NCBI GenBank assembly: GCA_028711675.1
Contig: JAQTRT010000017.1
Location: 1 to 20,458, forward strand
Source of the DNA: a bacterium
GTDB taxonomy: Bacteria; Spirochaetota; JAHITG01
Direction of reading: 5' to 3'
Length of the DNA: 20,458 bases
Shown: in pieces, positions 6,400 to 14,447 of the stretch
Position numbering within the stretch: position 1 is the stretch's first letter
How the letters are laid out: the number at the start of each line of letters is the position of its first letter
Translations under genes and position numbers: made by a program
Notes under the pieces: model-generated
Database searches by the model: none
Told to the model about the DNA's origin: nothing
What the model saw: the letters and a program-made list of their open reading frames with translations, nothing else

Positions 6400-7749
6400 T
6401 CATTTGCCGGATTTATTCTGACTGTCGTGAAGTCTGGCTTTCATTATTTCATTGATCCTCAAATCGAATTTTTCATATTTATGCCTGAGGTTATCAAAAC
6501 TGTCCTTCGAAAGTTTGTAGGTATCGCAGTAAGTTGTGGTTCTTATCGAAGCGTTCCTGTTCTCGCCCTGTATCAAAGCTGTTTCCCCGAAAAAGGATCC
6601 GGGATTTAATTTTGCCACGACATTATCGTTTACTATAACTTCCACCTCGCCAGAATTGATAAAATACATGCAGTCACCGTATTCTCCCTGGCGGATTATG
6701 AAATCCTGAGGCAGGAAAACCACGGGTTCCAGCAGGCGTATGACTTCACGGATAAAAATCTCATCAGCATCTTTGAAAAGAGACACTTTTTCCAGTATGG
6801 TTTTATTCAGAAAAAGGGATATCTCGGTATTCAGGGTGTGGGGAAGTTCGCTCAGGAAACTGATCTTATTCACGCTTTTCTGGGTTATCCAGATATAGTT
6901 ATAATAATTCTTTACTTTTTCCTGCAGCTCGTACGGTAATTTTTTAAGATGCATATATTCTTTGATCTCTTCCATCTTTTTTACAAATTCCGCTTTTGCC
7001 ACATCTATATTTGCGATAAGGCTTGTGATATTACCAATGATATAACCGAACATACCCACACCGATAAGCTGGGCTATGATGGTATAGATCATCTGAAGTT
7101 GACTGTTCCTGTCAGGCGTGATATCGCCGTAACCGATGGTGGCGACCGTGGTAAGACACCAGTAAAATGCTCTGAGATAACGTAATTCAAAAGTGCCTGT
7201 CTGGTCGCCGGCGCCGATGGTTATCCAGCCGAGGGAGATAAAATGAAGCATGAGGGCGAACCAGAAGGAAAAAGTGATCAAACGCATTATAGTGGGATTG
7301 ACCGTGATAGTTTCCTGCAGGGTCCGTAAGATCACAGTGATCTTAATAAGTTTCAGGAGCCGCAGCAGGCGCAGCGCTAAAAAAATATTGAATATCAGCG
7401 AACCTTTGATATCAGACCCGGAAACCAGGACCATGACAGCGGAAAAGGGGAAAGCGGCAAGGAGATCAGGGATGAACCATGTCCGGAAATATCTGCGGAT
7501 GATCTCTTTTCTGGAGGATATGACATTTAATCTTATTTTTACCGTAGTGCGCAGATTGACCAGGATATCCAGGAAAAAAACAATTGAGATCAGCCAATAG
7601 AAGAAATCCGTATAGTCCTGTCCTGCGACCATGCGGTACGGTATGCTCAATGCGGAATAAAAGATAGCCACGATCATGAAAATATCCCATGAGGTTTTGT
7701 ACCGGCTGTTATAAGGAAATAAAGGTATCTTTGATAATAATTTTTTCAT
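6400..7749 (-). CDS. Six-TM cyclic-nucleotide-gated potassium-selective-type channel (SthK-like)
   Basis: The 449-residue protein has the full CNG/HCN-type layout. S1-S4 occupy about residues 20-145, with an Arg/Lys-spaced S4 (R127, R130, K133, K136). The pore carries the filter TIGYGD (204-209), typical of potassium selectivity. S6 is at about 218-245, a C-linker at about 250-325, and a cyclic-nucleotide-binding domain at about 326-440. The phosphate-binding cassette is intact: FGE (387-389) and Arg398-Asn-Ala-Ser401. Ser rather than Thr fits cAMP preference, as known for this fold. It acts in the cytoplasmic membrane, linking cyclic nucleotide to ion flux. SthK of a spirochaete is the best-known bacterial example of this build. 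A TTGACA promoter lies upstream; no cyclase is nearby. Confidence 0.93.
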   Translation of the reverse strand: MKKLLSKIPLFPYNSRYKTSWDIFMIVAIFYSALSIPYRMVAGQDYTDFFYWLISIVFFLDILVNLRTTVKIRLNVISSRKEIIRRYFRTWFIPDLLAAFPFSAVMVLVSGSDIKGSLIFNIFLALRLLRLLKLIKITVILRTLQETITVNPTIMRLITFSFWFALMLHFISLGWITIGAGDQTGTFELRYLRAFYWCLTTVATIGYGDITPDRNSQLQMIYTIIAQLIGVGMFGYIIGNITSLIANIDVAKAEFVKKMEEIKEYMHLKKLPYELQEKVKNYYNYIWITQKSVNKISFLSELPHTLNTEISLFLNKTILEKVSLFKDADEIFIREVIRLLEPVVFLPQDFIIRQGEYGDCMYFINSGEVEVIVNDNVVAKLNPGSFFGETALIQGENRNASIRTTTYCDTYKLSKDSFDNLRHKYEKFDLRINEIMKARLHDSQNKSGK

Positions 7750-7829
7750 GGAATATCCCTTTAAAAATATCTAAGACAAACCTGCCTTTTTCACAAGGTA
7801 ATATTTTCAACCTTTACCGTTCTTGAACT

Positions 7830-7857
7830 AAAATACTCCTTTTTTTTAAATTGTCAA
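7830..7857 (-). promoter_or_regulatory. Putative sigma70 promoter of the channel gene
   Basis: On the minus strand, consensus TTGACA (7852-7857) and TATTTT (7830-7835) are 16 bases apart, about 80 bases before the ATG at 7749. Confidence 0.55.
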
Positions 7858-7922
7858 CCTGATTTTAATTTCTTTGCCCCGCGTAACGCGCGGCCCGTCC
7901 GGGAAAATAAAACAAAATATAA

Positions 7923-7950
7923 TTGACAAATGATATAAAAGATATATATT
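7923..7950 (+). promoter_or_regulatory. Putative sigma70 promoter of the radical SAM gene
   Basis: TTGACA (7923-7928) and TATATT (7945-7950) are 16 bases apart, giving a leader of about 100 bases ahead of the ATG at 8057. Confidence 0.5.
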
Positions 7951-8056
7951 CATCCCATATAACAAAACAAAATAGTTTTATCGTTTTTGGTTTGCTGCCT
8001 TCCTTCCCCGAAGATCATTAGACGGTATAAATTAACAAGAATATCGAGGTTTAAAA

Positions 8057-9532
8057 ATGAAAGTATTACTGGTTTATCCCGAATATCCGGCTACGTTCTG
8101 GAGCTTTAAGCACGCCCTGCCCTTTATCAATAAAAAAGCCGCTTTTCCGCCGCTCGGGCTTTTGACCGTATCCTCCCTTCTCCCTGACAAATGGGAGAAG
8201 AAGCTTGTGGACATGAACGTTACCAAGTTAAAGGATAAGGATATCGAATGGGCGGATTATGTCCTTATCAGCGGGATGATCGTGCAGAAGAAATCCAGCG
8301 CAGAGGTCATTCACAGGGTAAAAGCCTTAGGCAAGCCCATTGTGGCCGGAGGCCCCCTTTTTACCACAGGTTACCGGGAATTCCCCGATGTCGACTGTTT
8401 TGTCCTGAATGAAGGGGAGATTACCATTCCCCTGTTCCTGAAAGACCTGGAACAAGGAAGCATCAAGCCTGTTTACACATCCGAGGAAAAACCGGATATC
8501 GTCCATACACCGCTGCCTGACTGGTCCTTGATCCATTTTAAGGATTATGCCTCCATGGCCATCCAGGTCTCGCGCGGCTGCCCCTTTAACTGCGATTTCT
8601 GCGATATCATCATCATGAACGGAAGGATACCGCGGGTAAAGACGCCTGAACAGGTAAGGTCCGAATTCGATTCCTTATACGCGGCAGGATGGCACGGCAG
8701 TCTCTTTATTGTCGATGACAACTTTATCGGCAACAAGATCAAGATAACACAGATACTGAAAGAGATAGCCTCATGGATGGATGAGAAAAAACGGCCTTTC
8801 ACTTTATTCACCGAAGCCTCTATTAACCTGGCGGATGAGAACGAGATCATGGAACTGATGCAAAGGTCCAATTTCAATTCTGTTTTCGTGGGCATTGAAA
8901 CGCCTGATGAAGAGAGCCTGAAAGCCTGCGGTAAACTGCATAATACCAACAAGGACCTTGTGGAAAAAGTAAAGATACTCCAGAGGAACGGTTTGCAGGT
9001 ACAGGGCGGGTTCATTGTAGGATTCGATACGGACACGCATCATACGTTCGAGAACATGATCAAATTCATACAAAAAAGCGGCATCGTGACTGCCATGGTG
9101 GGCTTGCTGAACGCCTTTCCCGAAACCCAGCTCTACAAAAAACTGCAGAAGACAGGCAGGATCCTGAAGATCCCGTCAGGAAGCAACACGGATTTCACGA
9201 TTAATTTCAAGCCGCGCATGAACAAGGACGTGCTGATCGAAGGATATAAAAAGGTCCTGCACTCCATCTTCAGCCCGAAGAACTATTATAAAAGGATCAT
9301 CACCCATTTAAAAGAGTACAACAAGTCGGCCAAAGAGACAAAGCTGGCATTCTGGATGAAGATCAAAGTACTGTTTGAAGCCATCTGGAAACTGGGAGTG
9401 AGAGAAAAAGGGAAAAGGTATTTCTGGAAGATGTGCCTCTGGACTATTTTCAGGAAACCGTATCTGATGGCTGAAGCCATCTCTCTTGCCATATACGGGT
9501 TCCATTACCGGAAAGTCCTGATCTATGTATAA
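8057..9532 (+). CDS. B12-binding-domain radical SAM protein with DUF4070-type C-terminus (HpnP superfamily)
   Basis: The 491-residue protein has a cobalamin-binding-like Rossmann domain (about 1-140; opening MKVLLVYPEYPATFWSF), a radical SAM barrel (about 165-370) with CxxxCxxC at Cys175, Cys179 and Cys182, and a helical C-terminal region of DUF4070 type. Segments such as 'FIVDDNFIGNK', 'TEASINLADE', 'FVGIETPDEESL' and 'GFIVGFDTDT' are hallmarks of the family that includes the hopanoid C-2 methylase HpnP. Most members have no known substrate. No squalene-hopene cyclase or other hopanoid gene is in the window, so methylation of hopanoids is not supported. A [4Fe-4S] cluster and SAM are expected. 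Start by GAGG about 8 bases upstream. It is convergent with pyruvate kinase. Confidence 0.92.
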   Translation: MKVLLVYPEYPATFWSFKHALPFINKKAAFPPLGLLTVSSLLPDKWEKKLVDMNVTKLKDKDIEWADYVLISGMIVQKKSSAEVIHRVKALGKPIVAGGPLFTTGYREFPDVDCFVLNEGEITIPLFLKDLEQGSIKPVYTSEEKPDIVHTPLPDWSLIHFKDYASMAIQVSRGCPFNCDFCDIIIMNGRIPRVKTPEQVRSEFDSLYAAGWHGSLFIVDDNFIGNKIKITQILKEIASWMDEKKRPFTLFTEASINLADENEIMELMQRSNFNSVFVGIETPDEESLKACGKLHNTNKDLVEKVKILQRNGLQVQGGFIVGFDTDTHHTFENMIKFIQKSGIVTAMVGLLNAFPETQLYKKLQKTGRILKIPSGSNTDFTINFKPRMNKDVLIEGYKKVLHSIFSPKNYYKRIITHLKEYNKSAKETKLAFWMKIKVLFEAIWKLGVREKGKRYFWKMCLWTIFRKPYLMAEAISLAIYGFHYRKVLIYV

Positions 9533-9559
9533 GGTTTACAGGGCTGCCTGCATCAGGGC

Positions 9560-11029
9560 TTAGAACGGTTCGCCGATCCTGTGCACGCGGATCATGTTGG
9601 TGGAGCCTTCGCGCGCAATAGGGATACCGGCCATGATGACCACGAGGTCTCCTTTTTGGATCAGGCCGATACCTTTGGACCGCTCTTCTGCTTCTGTAAT
9701 CATCTCCGCGATATTCTTCATTTCCGGAAAAAGCCTGGAAGAAAGCACCGGCCATGTTCCGCGGAAAAGAGTCATCTTCTGACACGTCCTTATCTTATCT
9801 GAAATAGCTATAATAGGAACAGAAGAACGGTATTTGGAAAGCATCAGGGCCGTGCGGCCCGATTCCGTGAATGTGATGATGGCCTTTGCGCTTATCTCGT
9901 CAGCCAGCTCGTCCGCTGAATCGCAGAGCGAGCTGAGTATGCTCTCTTCCTTTAAAAAATGCGTCTTCCTTGTTTTTAAATTCTTCTTGCGGAGCGACTG
10001 GTCTTTATCCTGTTCAACGGCTATCCTGGCCATATAAGAGAGGGAATCCAGGGGATATTTGCCCACTGCCGTCTCGCCTGAGAGCATGACCGCGTCTGTC
10101 CAGTCGAATATGGCTGTGGCCACATCAGATACCTCGGCCCGCGTGGGCGAGGGATTATTGATCATGGATTCGAGCATCTGGGTAGCTACGATAACCGGCT
10201 TGCCGCCGAAATTCGTTTTTCGTATGATATCCTTCTGCGCGGAAGGGACTTTTTCCATGGGCATCTCCACGCCCAGATCTCCGCGCGCCACCATAATAGC
10301 ATCCGCTGCATCCACGATCTCACCAAGCCTTTCCAGGGCTTCGGGCTTCTCTATCTTGGCTATGACGGGAATGGAGGATTTATGCTGTTTTAAAAATTCT
10401 TTCATAGCCAGGATATCCTCGGGCTTCCGGACAAAGGAGAGGGCGAAATAATCGATATCATGCTTGATGCCGAAAAGGATATCCGCTTTATCCTTGTCTG
10501 TAAGGGAAGGCGTTGATAATTTCATACCCGGAAGGTTCATGCCTTTGCTGTCAGAAAGCTTCCCGCCTGTCAGGACCCTGGTATACACGTTCTTCTCATC
10601 GCGATCCGTCACTTCCAGCCTGATCCTGCCGTCGTCCAGAAGGATCACGTCTTTTTTATTGGCATCGCGTGCCAGTTCCCTGTAGGTGGTCGAGACTTTG
10701 GCCTGGCCGCCTGTTATTTCCTCAATGGTTATGGTGAAAGGATCGCCTTCTTTCAGGACGATCGGTCCTTCTTTGAATTTACCGATTCGCATTTTTGGAC
10801 CTTTCAAATCCATGAAGATGCCGATATGCCGGTCCATCTCTGCCGCAAGGTTCCTGATATCTACGATCACCTTCTCCGCTTCAGTATAATTGGAATGGGA
10901 AAAATTGATCCTGAACAGGTCTGCGCCATTTAAAATGGCTTTTTCCAGCATCTTGTAGTCGAAGATGGAAGGGCCTATTGTGGCAATGATCTTTGTCTTT
11001 CTGAAAACAGGGAAATCAAAATCAGCCAT
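9560..11029 (-). CDS. pyk: Pyruvate kinase
   Basis: Transfers phosphate from phosphoenolpyruvate to ADP, the last step of glycolysis. The 489-residue length is normal for a bacterial enzyme. Seen in order: N-terminal 'RKTKIIATIGPS', substrate-binding 'NFSHSNY', B domain (about 80-175), the signature 'ARGDLGVEMPMEKVPSAQK' preceded by 'PVIAKIEKPEAL' with the catalytic lysine region, 'ATQMLESMI..PTRAEVSDVA', and 'DAVMLSGETAVGKYP'. A C-terminal alpha/beta domain fills about 355-489. The ATG at 11029 is chosen because AAGGTGAC lies directly upstream; an in-frame TTG seven codons earlier has no ribosome site. It stands alone on its strand, 27 bases from the convergent radical SAM gene. Confidence 0.97.
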   Translation of the reverse strand: MADFDFPVFRKTKIIATIGPSIFDYKMLEKAILNGADLFRINFSHSNYTEAEKVIVDIRNLAAEMDRHIGIFMDLKGPKMRIGKFKEGPIVLKEGDPFTITIEEITGGQAKVSTTYRELARDANKKDVILLDDGRIRLEVTDRDEKNVYTRVLTGGKLSDSKGMNLPGMKLSTPSLTDKDKADILFGIKHDIDYFALSFVRKPEDILAMKEFLKQHKSSIPVIAKIEKPEALERLGEIVDAADAIMVARGDLGVEMPMEKVPSAQKDIIRKTNFGGKPVIVATQMLESMINNPSPTRAEVSDVATAIFDWTDAVMLSGETAVGKYPLDSLSYMARIAVEQDKDQSLRKKNLKTRKTHFLKEESILSSLCDSADELADEISAKAIITFTESGRTALMLSKYRSSVPIIAISDKIRTCQKMTLFRGTWPVLSSRLFPEMKNIAEMITEAEERSKGIGLIQKGDLVVIMAGIPIAREGSTNMIRVHRIGEPF

Positions 11030-11090
11030 ATTGTCACCTTGCTTTATCAATATTGTATTAAATAATATTTTGTAGTCAATGAATAATATG

Positions 11091-11145
11091 GAAAGGTCAT
11101 AAAGGCTATAAAGGTTGTTAAGGAAGTAAAGGTTTTAAAGGTTCT
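11091..11145. repeat. 9-base tandem repeat (AAAGGnnnn, six units)
   Basis: AAAGG recurs with an exact 9-base period at 11092, 11101, 11110, (TAAGG) 11119, 11128 and 11137, with variable following bases. It lies between pyk and the structured element. All coding frames contain stops, so it is a non-coding minisatellite. Confidence 0.7.
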
Positions 11146-11180
11146 TTCCTAAGTACTAATAACTAACCAAGAACCATTAA

Positions 11181-11243
11181 GTAGCGCCGTACCTTCAGGT
11201 ACGGTGATTGCCGTAACCGACGGGTCTAAAGACCCGTCGCTAC
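11181..11243. repeat. 63-base structured element, copy 1 (two hairpins inside a closing stem)
   Basis: GTAGCG (11181-11186) can pair with CGCTAC (11238-11243). Inside are hairpin A, CCGTACC-TTCA-GGTACGG (11187-11204), and hairpin B, CGACGGGTC-TAAA-GACCCGTCG (11218-11239). A second copy of exactly the same length lies at 13424-13486; the helices are kept by paired base changes. It resembles a REP/BIME-type palindromic element or a small structured RNA. Confidence 0.7.
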
Positions 11244-11279
11244 GTTTTATTTTTATAACTATAATTCAAACCCTAAATA

Positions 11280-11321
11280 AAAAAGGCCTGGACACCGGGG
11301 TTTCGGCGGCCAGGCCTTTTT
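11280..11321 (-). terminator. Rho-independent terminator (bidirectional) after exported-protein gene A
   Basis: AAAAAGGCCTGG (11280-11291) pairs perfectly with CCAGGCCTTTTT (11310-11321) around an 18-base loop that can itself pair. A/T runs on both sides let it work in both directions. It lies 26 bases past the minus-strand gene's stop. Confidence 0.88.
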
Positions 11322-11346
11322 AACGTCTATCTGCTCTTTGCAGATA

Positions 11347-12015
11347 TCAGTTCAGTCTATTCTCAGCCGTGATTTTAGCCTCTATAATACTCTCCGTATC
11401 ACGGTTATAAGCGATATCGTCCAGGTAAAAGATAGCTCCTTCACGGTTATCTTCGGTATGGATAACGAACCCCAATCCGCCCGAGATATCCTTGTATTCC
11501 AGGTTCCTCAGGTCGAGTTCGTACTTTCTCCATTCCTTTGACAGGGTGATCTTCCGGCTGGCTTTGGAAGAAGAAAGCAGGTTCTGCTCTCTTGCCTTTA
11601 CCATCTTGAATTCGATAACTTCATTCCCGTTCTCTCCCCTTGCATAGAAAGAAATGCTGGTGGCTCTGGTCATATCATAGCCGCCCTTTAAGGTAACCAG
11701 GTCGCTGATCGGGCTCTGCTGCATATACACGCCCACAGCCTTATTCTCGGTCTTTGTTATGACCTGATAGCTCACTCTCATGGATGACTTGCCGGAATTC
11801 GGGTTCTTTGTGCAGAACTTGTCGATCTTCAGGTTCCGGAGATCGCCCATCCATCCGCTGAGGATGCCCAGGTTGAGCCGGCTGGGAGCATCGGTATAAA
11901 CATAGAACGGGAACCGGGTCACTTTGTAGGTATTATACTCCCCTTCCACACTGGCTGACAGGTTGATAGAGAAGAGAACCAGAACGAGAACTGCTAAAAT
12001 CACTAACTTTTTCAT
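11347..12015 (-). CDS. Exported galactose-binding/CIA30-like beta-sandwich protein, paralogue A
   Basis: The 222-residue protein starts with a signal peptide (MKKLVILAVLVLVLFSINLSA, cleavage expected near Ala21). The mature part looks like one carbohydrate-binding-type beta-sandwich: 'SSMRVSYQVITK' (about 77-88), 'ISFYARGENGNEVIEFKM' (about 121-138), 'KEWRKYELDLRN' and the closing 'GAIFYLDDIAY'. This strand pattern occurs in CBM11/CIA30-like modules. No catalytic residues are evident, so sugar or polymer binding outside the cytoplasm is the likely role. AAGGAGG lies 7 bases before the ATG. A paralogue of about 80% protein identity (counted by eye) is encoded at 13590-14261 within the same duplicated segment. 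A strong terminator follows. Confidence 0.8.
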   Translation of the reverse strand: MKKLVILAVLVLVLFSINLSASVEGEYNTYKVTRFPFYVYTDAPSRLNLGILSGWMGDLRNLKIDKFCTKNPNSGKSSMRVSYQVITKTENKAVGVYMQQSPISDLVTLKGGYDMTRATSISFYARGENGNEVIEFKMVKAREQNLLSSSKASRKITLSKEWRKYELDLRNLEYKDISGGLGFVIHTEDNREGAIFYLDDIAYNRDTESIIEAKITAENRLN

Positions 12016-12176
12016 GACTTTCCTCCTTTATTCTTATTTACCCTCTCTAACTATAGGACAACCTGTCCGGAAAAAGGGACAAAATATTTTATAAAAATTT
12101 TAAGAGATTTTGACTGTCCGGATTAAATATACAGACTCATGGGATAAAGGCCTGAACAGGGGGGTATCTGTTCAAT

Positions 12177-12266
12177 ATGGGATTATTTATGATCAAAGAA
12201 GAAGCTGAAATAAGGGCACGGGATATATTGAAGATGACCATGCATACAGGCGTGCCGGAATACTGA
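12177..12266 (+). CDS. Possible 29-residue small ORF
   Basis: ATG at 12177 opens MGLFMIKEEAEIRARDILKM and continues TMHTGVPEY to TGA at 12264-12266. A G-rich run (about 12159-12164) upstream could serve as a weak ribosome site but is far from the ATG. The composition is protein-like (amphipathic helix), so it may be a small gene or a remnant of a lost one. No homologue is known to me. Confidence 0.2.
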   Translation: MGLFMIKEEAEIRARDILKMTMHTGVPEY

Positions 12267-12321
12267 TACAATAGCCGTGATGACCGTTAAAGTGCCGGGT
12301 TATGTATAATTTTAAAAATAC

Positions 12322-12349
12322 TTGCTATTATTTATCCCTTTATTATATT
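12322..12349 (+). promoter_or_regulatory. Putative promoter of the WG-repeat gene
   Basis: TTGCTA (12322-12327) and TATATT (12344-12349) are 16 bases apart. Transcription would start near 12356, ruling out an upstream in-frame start at 12322 and supporting the ATG at 12403. Confidence 0.45.
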
Positions 12350-12402
12350 TCTCTTGGAAATATGACAGCACGGATCATCCGGCTTTTAAGGAGGACCTTT
12401 CC

Positions 12403-13416
12403 ATGAAAAGAACACTGACTTTTCTCTTTACCCTGTTCCTGGTATTGCTCTGTATCGTGCCCTCTTATGCCAGGTCGAAATTCGGATTTATCGACAAGAC
12501 CGGCAAGATGGTCATCAAGCCCCAGTTCGGGTTCGCGGAAAGCTTTTCCGGGGGACTGGCTTATGTCACCAGGAACGGATATGCCGGGTATATTGATAAA
12601 ACAGGGAAATTCGTCATTCAGCCTGTGTATGATTTTGCCAGCGGCTTTTCCGAGGACCTGGCCAGCGTGACAAAGGAAGGAAAACGCTTTTTCATAGACA
12701 AGACCGGGAAAACAGTCATTGAAACTGATTATGACAGCATCGCGAGCTTCTCCGAGGGATTGGCCCTGGTGAAGAAGCAGGAAAAATACGGTTATATCGA
12801 CAAGACCGGAGCTCTCATCATCCCGCTTCAATTCGACATGGCTTATCCGTTCGCCAATGACATGGCCGTAATAAGGCAGGGTAATCTTCTCAGGGGCAAA
12901 TTCGGGTTCATTGACAAGACCGGGAAAATGGCCATCCCTCCCCAGTTCGACCAGGCTTATCTTTTTTCGGAAGACCTGGCGCCTGTCATGAAAGGGGGAA
13001 AATGGGGTTATATCAATAAAGCCGGCACAATGGTCATTGAATCCCAGTTCACCGAAGCTTTCAGTTTTATCGACGGCATGGCTCTTGTGAACAGGAGCGG
13101 GAAATACGTTTATATCGACAAGTCCGCCAAGGTCGTTATCGATCTCCTGTTCGAAAGAGGGAGCGTGTTCAAGGAAGGCCTGGCCAGGGCCAGGAGGAAC
13201 GGGAAATGGGGCTATATCGACAAGACAGGCAAGACCGTAATCGCTCCCTTGTTCGAGGAAGCCTGGCTCTTCTCGGACGGCATGGCGCGCGTTAAAAAAG
13301 AAGGAAAGTGGGGATTCATCAATAACACAGGAGAGATGGTCATCGAAGCCCGGTACAAGACTGCTTATGATTTTTCGGAAGGCCTGGCGCCGGTTGAAGA
13401 AGCTGAGGAAGAATAG
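12403..13416 (+). CDS. Exported WG-repeat protein (nine repeats)
   Basis: The ATG at 12403 follows AAGGAGG by 7 bases and opens a signal peptide (MKRTLTFLFTLFLVLLCIVPSYA). The rest of the 337-residue protein is nine tandem units of about 34 residues of the WG/KWG-repeat family, each built on the pattern 'K-[FYW]-G-[FY]-I-D-K-T-G-K-x-V-I-x-P-x-F'. Unit starts are roughly residues 25, 59, 93, 127, 165, 199, 233, 267 and 301. Unit 4 carries a four-residue insertion (RQGNLLRG). Only later units have the full Trp-Gly; earlier ones use Phe-Gly or Tyr-Ala. The repeats form a beta-rich, probably ligand- or protein-binding surface outside the cytoplasm; no enzymatic residues are expected. It lies between two copies of a duplicated segment, both transcribed toward the opposite strand. 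Confidence 0.93.
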   Translation: MKRTLTFLFTLFLVLLCIVPSYARSKFGFIDKTGKMVIKPQFGFAESFSGGLAYVTRNGYAGYIDKTGKFVIQPVYDFASGFSEDLASVTKEGKRFFIDKTGKTVIETDYDSIASFSEGLALVKKQEKYGYIDKTGALIIPLQFDMAYPFANDMAVIRQGNLLRGKFGFIDKTGKMAIPPQFDQAYLFSEDLAPVMKGGKWGYINKAGTMVIESQFTEAFSFIDGMALVNRSGKYVYIDKSAKVVIDLLFERGSVFKEGLARARRNGKWGYIDKTGKTVIAPLFEEAWLFSDGMARVKKEGKWGFINNTGEMVIEARYKTAYDFSEGLAPVEEAEEE

Positions 13417-13423
13417 TCTAAAA

Positions 13424-13486
13424 GTAGCGCCGTACCTTCAGGTGCGGTGATTATCACAATCACCGGGTCTGAAGACCCGGTGCTAC
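13424..13486. repeat. 63-base structured element, copy 2
   Basis: Same layout and length as 11181-11243, starting 7 bases after the WG-gene stop. Hairpin B here is ACCGGGTCT-GA-AGACCCGGT, whereas copy 1 has GACGGGTCT-AA-AGACCCGTC: two base pairs changed on both sides. Hairpin A has one A-to-G change that keeps a T-G pair. The bases linking the hairpins are less conserved. Confidence 0.7.
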
Positions 13487-13521
13487 GTTTTGTTTTTATA
13501 ACTACAATTCAAACCCTAAAT

Positions 13522-13563
13522 AAAAAAGGCCCGGTCACCGGGGTTTCGGCGGCCAGGCCTTTT
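13522..13563 (-). terminator. Rho-independent terminator (bidirectional) after exported-protein gene B and WG gene
   Basis: AAAAGGCCCGG (13524-13534) pairs with CCAGGCCTTTT (13553-13563) with one C-A mismatch, otherwise the same as the terminator at 11280-11321. It can end transcription from both the minus-strand gene and the plus-strand WG gene. Confidence 0.8.
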
Positions 13564-13589
13564 CAAAACCGATCTGCTCTTCGCAGATA

Positions 13590-14261
13590 TCAGTTCACTT
13601 TATTATTCTCAGCCGTGACTTTAGCCTCTGTCATTCTATCCGCATCACGGGTATAAGCTATGTCGTCCAGATAAAAGATAACTCCTTCACGGTTATCCCG
13701 GGTATGGATCACGAATCCCAATCCGCCGGAGATATCCTTGTATTCCGTATTGCTCAGGTCCAGTTCGTACTTTTTCCATTCCTTTGTCAGGGTGATCTTC
13801 CGGCTTACTTTGGAAGATGCCAGCAGGTTCTGTTCCTTTGCCGTTACCATCTTGAATTCAACAACTTCATTCCCGTTCTCTCCCCTGGCATAAAACGATA
13901 TCTTCGAAGCTTTTGTCAGGTCATATCCGCCTCTTAACGTGGCCAGACGGCTCGCGGGGTTCTGCTGCATATACACGCCCACAGCCTTATTCTCGGTCTT
14001 TGTTATGACCTGATAGCTCACTCTCATGGATGATTTGCCGGAATTCGGGTTCTTTGTGCAGAGTTTGTCGATCTTCAGGTTCCGGATATCGCCCATCCAT
14101 CCGCTGAGGATGGCAAGGTTGAGCCGGCTGGGAGCATCTGTGTACACGTTGAAAGGGAACTGGGTCACTTTAAAAGTGCCGTATTCCTTCCCTACGCTGG
14201 CTGACAGGTTGATTGAAAAGAGAACCAGAACGAGAACTGCTAAAATCACTAAGTTTTTCAT
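13590..14261 (-). CDS. Exported galactose-binding/CIA30-like beta-sandwich protein, paralogue B
   Basis: This 223-residue protein aligns end to end with the product of 11347-12015, with about 40 substitutions and one added residue near the C-terminus. The signal peptide (MKNLVILAVLVLVLFSINLSA) and the block 'SGKSSMRVSYQVITKTENKA' are essentially unchanged. Differences cluster just after the signal peptide and in a loop at about 100-120 ('NPASRLATLRGG' against 'SPISDLVTLKGG'), where a binding site might differ. AAGGAGG precedes the ATG by 7 bases. Both copies keep an intact frame, so both are probably functional. Role inferred: extracytoplasmic carbohydrate or matrix binding. Confidence 0.8.
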   Translation of the reverse strand: MKNLVILAVLVLVLFSINLSASVGKEYGTFKVTQFPFNVYTDAPSRLNLAILSGWMGDIRNLKIDKLCTKNPNSGKSSMRVSYQVITKTENKAVGVYMQQNPASRLATLRGGYDLTKASKISFYARGENGNEVVEFKMVTAKEQNLLASSKVSRKITLTKEWKKYELDLSNTEYKDISGGLGFVIHTRDNREGVIFYLDDIAYTRDADRMTEAKVTAENNKVN

Positions 14262-14447
14262 GGCTTTCCTCCTTACTTTTATTTACCCTCTCTAACTACA
14301 GGACATCCTCTCCCGGAAAAAGGACAAAGTTTTTTATGGAAAATTGTTGCCTGAACCTGTCTCTTCTTAATTATCCCTTTTTTTCCTATTACCGAAAAAT
14401 AATACATACAGTAAAAAGATTGATAATAACAGGGAAAAAACGATTTT

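Larger units (their letters stand above)
7750..8056. other. Divergent intergenic region between channel and radical SAM genes
   Basis: This 307-base gap holds the two opposing promoter candidates annotated separately and a short GC-rich patch, CCGCGTAACGCGCGG (about 7879-7893), that can form a small hairpin. I see no gene or RNA in it. Confidence 0.5.
11181..12098. repeat. Direct segmental duplication, copy A (about 0.9 kb)
   Basis: The stretch from the structured element through the terminator, the exported-protein gene and about 80 bases of its upstream region is matched in order by 13424-14345. The outer limits are approximate, read by eye. The WG-repeat gene lies between the two copies. 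Confidence 0.8.
12016..12402. other. Divergent intergenic region upstream of exported-protein A and the WG-repeat gene
   Basis: The first ~80 bases belong to the duplicated segment and include TGTCC-N8-GGACA (about 12065-12082), a possible operator. Beyond that are a 29-codon open frame and a promoter candidate, annotated separately. Nothing else is recognisable. Confidence 0.5.
13424..14345. repeat. Direct segmental duplication, copy B (about 0.9 kb)
   Basis: Counterpart of 11181-12098: element, terminator, exported-protein gene and upstream leader in the same order and orientation. Identity is uneven, with a 73-base stretch (13961-14033 against 11715-11787) perfectly identical. Confidence 0.8.

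Noticed and set aside
8057..9532. Hopanoid C-2 methylase (hpnP) call
   Set aside because: The architecture fits the superfamily, but most members have other or unknown substrates and no hopanoid gene is nearby.
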